NCBI GenBank assembly: GCA_020635115.1
Contig: JACKAK010000006.1
Coordinates: 248,001-312,000 of the forward strand
Reading direction: 5' to 3'
From: Halobacteriovoraceae bacterium
Lineage (GTDB): Bacteria; Bdellovibrionota; Bacteriovoracia; Bacteriovoracales; Bacteriovoracaceae
DNA length: 64,000 bases
Positions 28,615-36,331 of this stretch are shown one piece after another. Below the pieces are notes generated by a model. It searched no databases. It was not told the origin of the DNA and saw only the letters and a list, made by a program, of their open reading frames with translations. The translations under genes and the position numbers were made by a program. Numbering within the stretch: the stretch's first letter is position 1; every line of letters begins with the position of its first letter.

Positions 28615-29763
28615 TTGATTAGGGCCTTCTACTACGTCTTGGGGTCAAAACGACATATGCAAGGTGTCAATAAACGACTTTCCCCTTTAAAAGATACAAC
28701 CATTCGAGTAAAAACATTTATGCATATTTTAAATTTTTTTTGTCTCCTTTTTCTATATCCCTGTATTGCGCTTGCGAACTATGCGAACTATAAAGTAACG
28801 GGGGAAGGGAATGACCCTAAAAATTACTTTTACCGTCCAAACAATTTTAAAGGGAATAAACTTCCTTTAATTGTGTTACTTCATGGTTGTAATCAGACAG
28901 CTAGTGACTTCATCAAAATCACACAAATTCACAAGTTTGCAAATAGCTCAAACTTTCATTTTATATCACCTCAGCAGTCTTTACTTTATAACCCCAAAAG
29001 ATGTTGGAATTGGTTTTTTAAGGCCAATCAAGAACCAGAGGGTGGTCTTGAATTAGAAGATATTTACACTCAGATTAGAACTTATGTTCAAAACAATAAT
29101 GTTGATGAAGATCGAATCTATATTGCAGGGATCTCTGCCGGTGCAATAATGGCAACAAATCTTATATTCACGAGACCCGAACTTTTTGCTGGTGCAATCC
29201 TGCATTCAGGTATGCCATATGCTAGTAATACTTTTAGTCGTTTTACATTTTTCCTGGACTATCATCGAAATTATCAAAAGATAGTAAAATCTATGAAAAA
29301 TGGCCCTAAAAAAAGCCACCATAAGCTAATGGAAGAAAGTATTAAATATTTGCAACCTGAACATCAAATAAAGTTAAAAAGAATCATGATCGTACATGGA
29401 CAAGATGATCCTTATGTTACAAATCTCCATTCAAAATTATTATTTGATCAGTTTCACTTTTTTTTAGAACATGCTGTTGCCGCAAACAAATTAAAAACGT
29501 TCACAAGAAAAAATAAGAAAATTGAGCACCAGAAATTTCCTTATGAGTATCAGAGTTATATTTCAAATGTGCTCGATATTAGACTAGAGCTTTATGATAT
29601 TGATAATCTTGGCCATGAGTGGAGTGGAGGAAGTCAGGGAATGCCCTATAGTAATCCATTCTCCCATAAGGTAATGGCCCATTTTTTAAAATCAACACAT
29701 GTACAGCAAGGAAACAGGTTTTGTGAGAATAAGCTTGCATCAGTTAAGGATTTTATTCGATAG
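28615..29763 (+). CDS. Secreted PHB-depolymerase/esterase-like alpha/beta hydrolase
   Basis: The hydrolase has PLIVLLHGCNQTASDF (oxyanion region), GISAGAIMATN carrying the nucleophile Ser in GxSxG, IVHGQDDPYV with a likely catalytic Asp, and GHEWSGGSQG with the likely His. This set is typical of LpqC/PHB-depolymerase family 1 esterases. The HGCNQ and CWNWF stretches contain conserved cysteines. The export signal appears to start at the ATG at 28720 (MHILNFFCLLFLYPCIALA). The frame is open to a TTG at 28615 with another ATG at 28657, and none has a clear ribosome site, so the start is unresolved. Substrates could be polyhydroxyalkanoate or acetylated polysaccharide. Confidence 0.8.
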   Translation: MIRAFYYVLGSKRHMQGVNKRLSPLKDTTIRVKTFMHILNFFCLLFLYPCIALANYANYKVTGEGNDPKNYFYRPNNFKGNKLPLIVLLHGCNQTASDFIKITQIHKFANSSNFHFISPQQSLLYNPKRCWNWFFKANQEPEGGLELEDIYTQIRTYVQNNNVDEDRIYIAGISAGAIMATNLIFTRPELFAGAILHSGMPYASNTFSRFTFFLDYHRNYQKIVKSMKNGPKKSHHKLMEESIKYLQPEHQIKLKRIMIVHGQDDPYVTNLHSKLLFDQFHFFLEHAVAANKLKTFTRKNKKIEHQKFPYEYQSYISNVLDIRLELYDIDNLGHEWSGGSQGMPYSNPFSHKVMAHFLKSTHVQQGNRFCENKLASVKDFIR

Positions 29764-29915
29764 TCTTTTGATTAAGTAAAACACTCATTTTCCAATAGAA
29801 ATCTTGCGACATTATCCATAAATTTCAGATAAATAAGCAAAAATACTCAATATCCGATCAATCTTCTAAGCTATTGATAAATTCTTCCGACAAGAGCACT
29901 AGGGAGTATAAATTT

Positions 29916-31757
29916 ATGAGTGAAGAATCGCATGAAAATTCAGATGAAGTGAAGGAAGATGGTTCTGTTTGGACTTCCTATAGTGACATGTTCACAACAA
30001 TGGCCATTATATTTTTAGTTATGTTTGTTTTTGCTCTAATTAGAGTTGGAGTAAACTCAATTAAAATCGTGAAAGTAAAAAAAGAAAATCAAGATTTTCT
30101 TGAAGGTAAAATTTCAAAAGAAGAAAAGCAAAAAAATCAAAAGAAACAAGAGCAACTAAGTGAGGCCATTAATGAGATGAAAGAGTTCGATCAAATCATT
30201 GATGACAAAGTAAAGAATCTAAATCAATTTTCTAAAAAAATGCAAACTCATAAAAAAGTAGTTGAAGATCTTTTAAAACAACAAGAAAAAAATAATGTTG
30301 CGCTAAGTGAGGCCAACCAAAAAGTCAAAAAAACAACTGATCAAATTAAAGAGATTAATGAGTACGTAAAAAAATTAGAAAAGAATTTGAAATTCAAAGA
30401 AGATCAGTTAAAAACTGCAAATAATGAAATCAAAACGAAATCAGAAATCATTATCAAAGAAAGAGAAATCACTTCTAAAACAAAAGACGATTTTAAATCC
30501 TATAAAGCAAGAGTTAAAGACCAAAATGAGGACATGAAATCACTAAATTCTGAAATTTCAAAGCTAAAAGAAAGTATAAACTCAAAACAGATTGAAAATG
30601 AAAAGCAAATTACATTATTAAAAAAAGAAAGTGAAAAATCACAGAAACGAGGAGAAAAAATTCAAGAACTTAATAGTCAAATCAAAACAGCAGACCAAGA
30701 AATCAAAAATCTAAATCAAAAAAATACCAAAACAACTTCTATGCTTGAAAATTTGGAGCAAGAAATTAGAAAAAAAGACAGCGAGATCGGTACACTAAAA
30801 ACGCAATTGAAAAATAATAAAAATGAGTTATCTAAACTAAGTGAGATAAATACTAAGAATAATCAAGAAATTAAGCAACTTTCAGGAAAGCTCTCTCAAA
30901 AAGAAAAGGATTATGAAAATTCGCTTCAAAAAATTAGTTCCCTGCAGGGTCAATTTAGAAGTGAGCAAGAACAATCTCGAGGTCTGGCCTCGACTCTCAA
31001 GGGGGTTGAAGCAGAGTTAGGTAAAGCAAAAAATGGTCTGCAAAAAGAATCGGATAAGAACAAATTTCTTCTCGGGAAAAATGATTCATTAAAAGGTGAA
31101 AATCAAAAAATAAAAGTTGAAATCAAAAGAATTGCAGATGGGCTGAACTATATTCAAAATCAATTTAGAGCAGAAGTTGCAAATCGAATTGCCAATAAAT
31201 TAAAAGAAAATAATTTAAATGTTGATGTTGATCCAAATACTGGAAGTATCATTCTTAGGACCGATAGCTCTATTACATTTGATCGAAATGACTTTCATTT
31301 AAAAGATGAAGCGAAGTTTACTTTGCGAAAGATAATTCCAATTTATGTCGCTGAGCTATTTAGGGATACTTCAATTCGGGATAGAATTTTATCTGTTAAC
31401 ATTGAAGGGCATGCTTCTCCAAGATATCAAAAACAATTCATTGACCCATCAAGTGAACTATTTGCTGAAGCGTATAATTTCAATCTCGATCTATCTGCAA
31501 ATCGTGCAAAAGAAATCGTAAAATACATTTTTAGTAATGAATTCGGTACATTTGATTTCAAGGGTCTTTTTAGATCAAAAGTTTCATCAGTTGGTAAATC
31601 TTTTTCTACTCCTGTCATACTTAGAGATCTGGCCAGTGCTTCTAAAGAACAAAGGGGATGTGGAGAATTTGATTGCAAAAACTCCAGACGTGTTGAGATC
31701 AGTTTTACATTAAAAGAAGATAAAGAAATATATAACAAACTTAAAAATTTACAGTAA
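29916..31757 (+). CDS. MotB/OmpA-like stator protein with very long periplasmic coiled coil
   Basis: AGGGAG (29901-29906) sets the ATG at 29916, giving 613 residues. Near residue 24 the sequence WTSYSDMFTTMAIIFLVMF mirrors MotB's WKIAYADFMTAMMAFFLVM, including the aspartate that carries protons (Asp24 here). The rest of the chain should be periplasmic. About 380 residues (50-425) are lysine, glutamate, asparagine and glutamine rich heptads typical of coiled coil. A C-terminal OmpA-like peptidoglycan-binding domain follows (SSITFDRNDFHL, NIEGHAS, DLSANRAKEIV). MotB itself has only a short linker, so the coil is remarkable. The next gene, 11 bases on, encodes the likely channel partner. Confidence 0.85.
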   Translation: MSEESHENSDEVKEDGSVWTSYSDMFTTMAIIFLVMFVFALIRVGVNSIKIVKVKKENQDFLEGKISKEEKQKNQKKQEQLSEAINEMKEFDQIIDDKVKNLNQFSKKMQTHKKVVEDLLKQQEKNNVALSEANQKVKKTTDQIKEINEYVKKLEKNLKFKEDQLKTANNEIKTKSEIIIKEREITSKTKDDFKSYKARVKDQNEDMKSLNSEISKLKESINSKQIENEKQITLLKKESEKSQKRGEKIQELNSQIKTADQEIKNLNQKNTKTTSMLENLEQEIRKKDSEIGTLKTQLKNNKNELSKLSEINTKNNQEIKQLSGKLSQKEKDYENSLQKISSLQGQFRSEQEQSRGLASTLKGVEAELGKAKNGLQKESDKNKFLLGKNDSLKGENQKIKVEIKRIADGLNYIQNQFRAEVANRIANKLKENNLNVDVDPNTGSIILRTDSSITFDRNDFHLKDEAKFTLRKIIPIYVAELFRDTSIRDRILSVNIEGHASPRYQKQFIDPSSELFAEAYNFNLDLSANRAKEIVKYIFSNEFGTFDFKGLFRSKVSSVGKSFSTPVILRDLASASKEQRGCGEFDCKNSRRVEISFTLKEDKEIYNKLKNLQ

Positions 31758-31768
31758 GGAATTGCCAA

Positions 31769-32656
31769 ATGGAATTAATATTTAGTTTTTTTTCAAACTA
31801 CTTAATTGAATTTATGAGCTGTCTTCTGGCCATTGGGTTGGGATTTAGATTTGCGTCCTACAAATCTAGTGTACGCAACCACAACTACTTTCAAACTTTT
31901 ACGAGTGAACTACAAAAATCACTTATCAATATGAAAACTGAAGGAGAAGTTAAAGATGTTGAACAGTTTATTGATAATGTACTAGAGGATGTCAGAAATA
32001 AACTTCCCTCTCGTTCTGTTAGAAACTTTAAAAAATCTGATGAAGCATCAAAATCCTCAGTAAAAGGAAATGTAGTAAGTCTTAGAGAATATGTGCATGG
32101 AGAACAAAGTTTTTACCATTCAATTAAAAATGAAAGTGTTGCCTTTCAAAGTAAATTCCCCCCCAATTTTTATGACCTGACTCAAAGAATATTAGAAAAA
32201 GATGATCAGTATAATAAACTTTTTAGCCTTTTCCCAATTGGACCTGTTTCCAGATTAATTAACGTATTACCTGGATTATTTGTTGTTTTAGGTATTTTTG
32301 GTACTTTCATTGGAATAAGTATGGCCCTTCCAGAAATTGCAAAGATGGATTTTTCAAATTTAGATGGGGCCGGAGAAATTTTAAATTCATTTGTTCTTAG
32401 AGTGACTTTTGCTATGTCTACTTCAATTGCAGGAATCTTTTATTCACTAATCACAACTATTTTAAATACACTTGCTCCGGTTAAGGGATTGAGGGAAAAG
32501 ACAAATAAACAAGTTGCAAACTGTTTTGAAAACTTATGGAAAACTATTCATGGGCAAAAAACAATTGAAACAGAATTGAAAGAAGCACTTCCGGCCCTTA
32601 TTAGTGAAGTTAAAATGCTTCGATCTGACATGAAAGAAAAAAAACTCTCAGCATAG
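31769..32656 (+). CDS. ExbB/TolQ/MotA-like ion-channel subunit
   Basis: 295 residues with a helix near the N-terminus (about 8-28), a soluble region of about 120 residues, and two strong helices near the C-terminal half (about 165-192, NVLPGLFVVLGIFGTFIGIS, and 205-235). GIFGTFIGI matches the conserved TolQ/ExbB motif GxxGTxxG. The topology is the three-helix ExbB/TolQ kind rather than the four-helix MotA kind. A helical tail of about 50 residues ends in the cytoplasm. With the upstream MotB-like protein it should form a proton- or sodium-driven complex. Confidence 0.82.
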   Translation: MELIFSFFSNYLIEFMSCLLAIGLGFRFASYKSSVRNHNYFQTFTSELQKSLINMKTEGEVKDVEQFIDNVLEDVRNKLPSRSVRNFKKSDEASKSSVKGNVVSLREYVHGEQSFYHSIKNESVAFQSKFPPNFYDLTQRILEKDDQYNKLFSLFPIGPVSRLINVLPGLFVVLGIFGTFIGISMALPEIAKMDFSNLDGAGEILNSFVLRVTFAMSTSIAGIFYSLITTILNTLAPVKGLREKTNKQVANCFENLWKTIHGQKTIETELKEALPALISEVKMLRSDMKEKKLSA

Positions 32657-32663
32657 GTAAAAT

Positions 32664-33137
32664 ATGTCTATTGTAAGTTTAGTTAAAGGTTGCCCACTTT
32701 TTCATGAAATCTATGATAAAGAAATTGAGCAAATCTTAAAGCAATGTAGTGTAGCAAGCTTTAAAAAAGATGAAGTAATCATCCAGCAAAATGATACGAG
32801 TTCGGATATTGGTATTATTCTCGCAGGTGCTGCAGATATTTTAGTTGAAAAAAATGGAAAAGAGCAATTTATAGTGAGCATTGGACAAGGAGATCTTTTT
32901 GGAGAATTAGTTCTTATTAATGAGCTAAAAAGGACAGCAACTATTCGGGCAACCAAAAACACAGATATTCTTATTATTAGTTATGATAATTTCTATTCTT
33001 TTTATAGTAAAAAACCTGCAGTCTTTGCCCTTATGGTTCTCAATTTAACAAGACTAATTACCAAGCGTCTCAAATCAGCAAATACTCTTATTGAAAATCT
33101 TTCAAAGGAAATGCAGGATCTAAAAAAATCGGCATAA
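32664..33137 (+). CDS. Cyclic-nucleotide-binding domain protein
   Basis: 157 residues made of one cNMP-binding beta roll with flanking helices. The phosphate-binding cassette region reads FGELVLINELKRTATIRA, close to the family pattern FGELALL...RxATV, with the conserved Glu and Arg present. There is no helix-turn-helix, so unlike Crp it is not an obvious transcription factor. It starts 7 bases after the ExbB-like gene, which suggests that it regulates or docks on the membrane complex in response to a cyclic nucleotide. Ligand unknown. Confidence 0.85.
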   Translation: MSIVSLVKGCPLFHEIYDKEIEQILKQCSVASFKKDEVIIQQNDTSSDIGIILAGAADILVEKNGKEQFIVSIGQGDLFGELVLINELKRTATIRATKNTDILIISYDNFYSFYSKKPAVFALMVLNLTRLITKRLKSANTLIENLSKEMQDLKKSA

Positions 33138-33291
33138 ACAGATACTTTTTTCATATCAAATTTCATTTTGAAAAGGATGAAGAGATTGCGTATTGAATCA
33201 CATAAAAGATACCGAAGCCTAGTTCTGCTAGAACAGAAATCTTAATATATTTTTAATTAGATTTCCGTGGATTGGTAGAGGGAAATTAAAA

Positions 33292-33543
33292 CTAAGCTTG
33301 TTTTTTCATGACAAGCTTTTCAAGAGCACTAACCCTATCTTCAAGTGATGCTTCGTTCTTCAAGTAATTTGATAATATTTCTCTGACGAGTTGTTGGTAT
33401 TTGATACCTCTTTCTTTTGCCTCTTTTTGAAGATTTCTTTTAAGCTCAACGTCTAGGAACATTGTTGTTCTAATCATAGGGGTTGACTCAAAGTCTTTAT
33501 CGACTTCGATATTCCCATAAGTAATTTTATTCTTCTCCTTCAT
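33292..33543 (-). CDS. Ribbon-helix-helix-like antitoxin candidate
   Basis: 83 residues. MIRTTMFLDVELKRNLQKEAKERGIKYQQLVREILSNYL resembles the strand-helix-helix of CopG/Arc-type repressors used in toxin-antitoxin modules; a short C-terminal helix follows. It overlaps the gene for a DUF4160-like protein by 17 bases (33527-33543), so both are made from one message. An inverted repeat, AAGCTTGT/ACAAGCTT, around its stop codon could end transcription. Confidence 0.6.
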   Translation of the reverse strand: MKEKNKITYGNIEVDKDFESTPMIRTTMFLDVELKRNLQKEAKERGIKYQQLVREILSNYLKNEASLEDRVSALEKLVMKKQA

Positions 33544-33736
33544 ATTCTCTCCAGGCGATCATTAGGTCCTCAGAATACTTTAAAACACTATCTGAGAGTC
33601 GATTAATCGCTCTTTGTGAAAACCCATGAGCACTAATACACTCACCAGTTTCAATTATAAACTTCGCCTCACATTCAACTCCAATAATATGAATGTGTGG
33701 GGGCCTGTGATCATGCGGATAAATGTAAAACTTCAA
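33527..33736 (-). CDS. DUF4160-like small protein, possible toxin
   Basis: 69 residues. The start MKFYIYPHDHRPPHIHIIG and the following strand with ECEAKFIIETGE fit the DUF4160 family, small proteins with a histidine-rich PPHxH motif that are often encoded next to DNA-binding antitoxin-like proteins (DUF2442 or RHH). The biochemical function of the family is not established. It is the first gene of a two-gene unit with a 17-base overlap, as is usual for toxin-antitoxin pairs. Confidence 0.6.
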   Translation of the reverse strand: MKFYIYPHDHRPPHIHIIGVECEAKFIIETGECISAHGFSQRAINRLSDSVLKYSEDLMIAWREYEGEE

Positions 33737-34046
33737 TGTCCCAATTTTTAGAATAACATGAATGAATATAATGTATATAATTTGTATTCACTTGTTAATA
33801 TCGGTGTTTAAGTGGCCGTATTTTCAGTGAAATACTTAAAGAAATACATTTATTTCAATTAGAGATTATCGCTTATTGACTCATAAGAAAATGTAACTAT
33901 CGGGAAGAACATCCTAAACCGCTAACATCGATTTTTCATTGAGTCATAACGCTACAAGAACCTCTATGATTAAATGAGGGAGATTGAGGAGTTGGCCAGA
34001 GAAAGATTTTGCTAAATCAAGTCAAATTATTTTTCAGAGATACTTA
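33737..34046. other. Non-coding stretch between a toxin-antitoxin-like pair and groL
   Basis: About 310 bases with stops in all frames and no ribosome site before a usable frame. It should hold the promoter of the pair at 33292-33736 (AT-rich sequence near 33750-33800, on the minus strand) and then the groL terminator. I see no RNA gene or mobile-element end in it. Confidence 0.5.
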
Positions 34047-34074
34047 TAAAAAAAGCGCGACATTCGCCGCGCTT
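34047..34074 (-). terminator. Rho-independent terminator after groL
   Basis: On the minus strand, AAGCGCG (34074-34068) pairs with CGCGCTT (34059-34053) around an 8-base loop, followed by a run of T. It lies 34 bases after the groL stop. Confidence 0.85.
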
Positions 34075-34107
34075 CGTGTTTTTGTTTTAGTTTTTTAGGA
34101 CGAATGA

Positions 34108-35754
34108 TTACATCATTCCAGGCATTCCACCCATTCCGCCCATTCCACCTGGCATTCCACCAGCAGCACCATCTTCTTTAGGAAGATCTGCTACCATTGT
34201 TTCTGTTGTTAGCATTAATCCTGCAACAGAAGCAGCATTTTGAAGAGCAGAACGAGTAACTTTAGTTGGATCGATAATCCCTGCTGCTACTAGATCTTCA
34301 TATCTATCTTCTCTAGCATTAAAACCTTTTGTTACGTCATTTGAATTTTTAACTTCATTAACAACAACAGAGGCCTCAAGACCTGCATTTGTGACAATTT
34401 GTCTAAGAGGTTCTTCTACAGCACGTCTAATAATTTTAATACCAAATTCTTGTTCAGAATTTTCAACTTTTACACTATCAAGTGCTTTAGCAGCATGAAT
34501 AAGAGCTGATCCTCCACCAACAACAATTCCTTCTTCAACAGCAGCTCTTGTTGCATTAAGCGCATCTTCTACTCTGTCTTTTTTCTCTTTCATTTCAGAT
34601 TCAGTAGGAGCACCAACATTAACAACAGCTACACCACCTGCTAATTTAGCAAGTCTTTCTTGAAGTTTTTCTTTATCATAATCAGATGTAGTTGCTTCAA
34701 TTTGTTTTTGAATTTGAGCAACTCTATCACCAACATCTTTTGCATTTCCTGCACCGTCAACAACAGTTGTATTTTCTTTATCTATTGTTACTCTTTTTGC
34801 AGTTCCAAGATGAGCAAGTTCCGCTGACTCTAAACTCATACCGAGTTCTTCAGAAATAACTGTTCCACCTGTTAAAATTGCAATGTCTTTTAACATTTCT
34901 TTTCTTCTATCCCCAAAACCAGGAGCTTTAACAGCTGCAACATTGAGGCTTCCTCTTAATTTATTGACAACTAAAGTTGTTAAAGCTTCACCTTCTACAT
35001 CTTCAGCAATAATAATAAGTGGCTTACCTGTTTGAACTGCTTTTTCCAAAATAGGAAGAAGTTCTTTCATTCCTGAGATTTTTTTATCAGTGATTAAAAT
35101 GTTTGGATGATCAAAGGCAACTTCCATTTTTTCAGCGTTTGTTACAAAATAAGGTGATAAATAACCTCTATCAAATTGCATACCTTCAACAACATCTAAA
35201 GTCGTTTCTGCTGTCTTAGACTCTTCAATTGTGATAACGCCATTATTTCCAACTTTATCCATCGCTTGAGCTAAAAGTTGACCAATTTCTTTGTCATTAT
35301 TCGCTGAAATAGTTCCAACTTGTGCAATTTCTTCAGAAGTTTTTATTTGCTTAGACATTTTCTTTAACTCAGCAACAAGAGCTTCTACAGCAAAATCAAT
35401 CCCTTTTTTAAGGTCCATTGGGTTATGTCCCGCAGATACAAGCTTAACTCCTTCTCTGTAGATAGACTGAGCTAAAAGAGTTGCAGTTGTTGTTCCATCA
35501 CCTGCATCATCATTTGTTTTTTGCGCAACTTCTTTAACCATTTGCGCGCCCATGTTTTGAAAATTATTTTCTAATTCAATTTCTTTGGCCACTGAAACAC
35601 CATCTTTTGTAATATGTGGTGCACCAAATGATTTTTGAATGATTACGTTTCTACCCTTAGGGCCTAAAGTAACTTTTACAGCATTTGCTAATGCGTTTAC
35701 ACCTTCAAGAATAAGACTTCTTGCATCTTCACTATATTTTAATTCTTTTGCCAT
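34108..35754 (-). CDS. groL: Chaperonin GroEL (Hsp60)
   Basis: 548 residues, the standard size. It shows the nucleotide-binding GDGTTTATLLAQ with the ATP-hydrolysis aspartate, GPKGRNV near the start, VVNVGAPTE, EEGIVVGGGSALI, and the flexible C-terminal GGM repeats ending GGMGGMPGMM. With GroES it forms the ATP-driven folding chamber in the cytoplasm. It lies 30 bases after groS, in the usual groS-groL order, and ends at a strong terminator. Only one copy is in the window. Confidence 0.99.
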   Translation of the reverse strand: MAKELKYSEDARSLILEGVNALANAVKVTLGPKGRNVIIQKSFGAPHITKDGVSVAKEIELENNFQNMGAQMVKEVAQKTNDDAGDGTTTATLLAQSIYREGVKLVSAGHNPMDLKKGIDFAVEALVAELKKMSKQIKTSEEIAQVGTISANNDKEIGQLLAQAMDKVGNNGVITIEESKTAETTLDVVEGMQFDRGYLSPYFVTNAEKMEVAFDHPNILITDKKISGMKELLPILEKAVQTGKPLIIIAEDVEGEALTTLVVNKLRGSLNVAAVKAPGFGDRRKEMLKDIAILTGGTVISEELGMSLESAELAHLGTAKRVTIDKENTTVVDGAGNAKDVGDRVAQIQKQIEATTSDYDKEKLQERLAKLAGGVAVVNVGAPTESEMKEKKDRVEDALNATRAAVEEGIVVGGGSALIHAAKALDSVKVENSEQEFGIKIIRRAVEEPLRQIVTNAGLEASVVVNEVKNSNDVTKGFNAREDRYEDLVAAGIIDPTKVTRSALQNAASVAGLMLTTETMVADLPKEDGAAGGMPGGMGGMGGMPGMM

Positions 35755-35784
35755 TTTGAAACTCCTTATTATTGTGCAAACTTA

Positions 35785-36072
35785 TTATTGGATAATTCCG
35801 AAGATTTCATCTTCTTTCATAATTAAATAATCTCTACCATCTACTTTTACTTCAGTACCTGAGTACTTTCCAAAGATTACTTTATCGCCTTCTTTAACGT
35901 CTAATGCTCTTAGACTTCCGTCATTGAGAACTTTGCCAGGTCCAACGGAAACAATTTTTCCTTGCGCAGGTTTTTCTGTATGGTTATCAGGAATAATGAT
36001 CCCACCAGCTGTTTTCGTTTCCTCATCCAATCTCTCAACAAGAACTCTGTCTTGTAATGGTCTCACTTGCAT
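35785..36072 (-). CDS. groS: Co-chaperonin GroES (Hsp10)
   Basis: The ATG at 36072 follows AGGAGG, giving the standard 95 residues; in-frame codons up to 36105 are upstream noise. MQVRPLQDRVLVERL, the mobile loop EETKTAGGIIIPD and PAQGKIVSVGPGK are classic. It caps the GroEL ring. A TTGACA promoter lies upstream. I found no CIRCE inverted repeat (TTAGCACTC/GAGTGCTAA), so HrcA control is not evident. Confidence 0.99.
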   Translation of the reverse strand: MQVRPLQDRVLVERLDEETKTAGGIIIPDNHTEKPAQGKIVSVGPGKVLNDGSLRALDVKEGDKVIFGKYSGTEVKVDGRDYLIMKEDEIFGIIQ

Positions 36073-36122
36073 AAATTCCTCCTTATACGCTATGTAAAAC
36101 TTCATACATAATAACTAGGCAC

Positions 36123-36150
36123 AATTTAATAGCGGCCATCTAAATGTCAA
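36123..36150 (-). promoter_or_regulatory. Promoter of groS-groL
   Basis: Minus-strand TTGACA (36150-36145), 16 bases, then TAAATT (36128-36123), about 50 bases before the groS start. The -35 is a perfect sigma-70 match and the -10 is weaker; CCCTTGACA also resembles a sigma-32 -35 box, so heat-shock control is possible but not shown. Confidence 0.55.
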
Positions 36151-36331
36151 GGGTCCCCAAAATAATAAAAATATTCATTTTTTTTAATCTATGCATTAAA
36201 TTATAATTATCGGATAGTTATGCATATTTACAGTTTGACTGGCCTAATTAAAATTTAACCTTAATTTTGCTTTGCACTGGACAAGAAGAAGCGTATAAAA
36301 AAGATAAACAAACTTTTCTAAATAAAAAACG

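Noticed and set aside
29916..33137. Zorya anti-phage system
   Set aside because: The channel protein lacks the long cytoplasmic tail of ZorA, the long coil is in the MotB-like partner instead, and no ZorC, ZorD or ZorE nuclease or helicase gene follows.
33236..33265. Hairpin GAAATCT/AGATTTC after the CNB gene
   Set aside because: The stem is 7 AT-rich pairs with no T-run, so it is not a convincing terminator.
36073..36331. CIRCE element upstream of groS
   Set aside because: No TTAGCACTC-N9-GAGTGCTAA inverted repeat or close variant is present.
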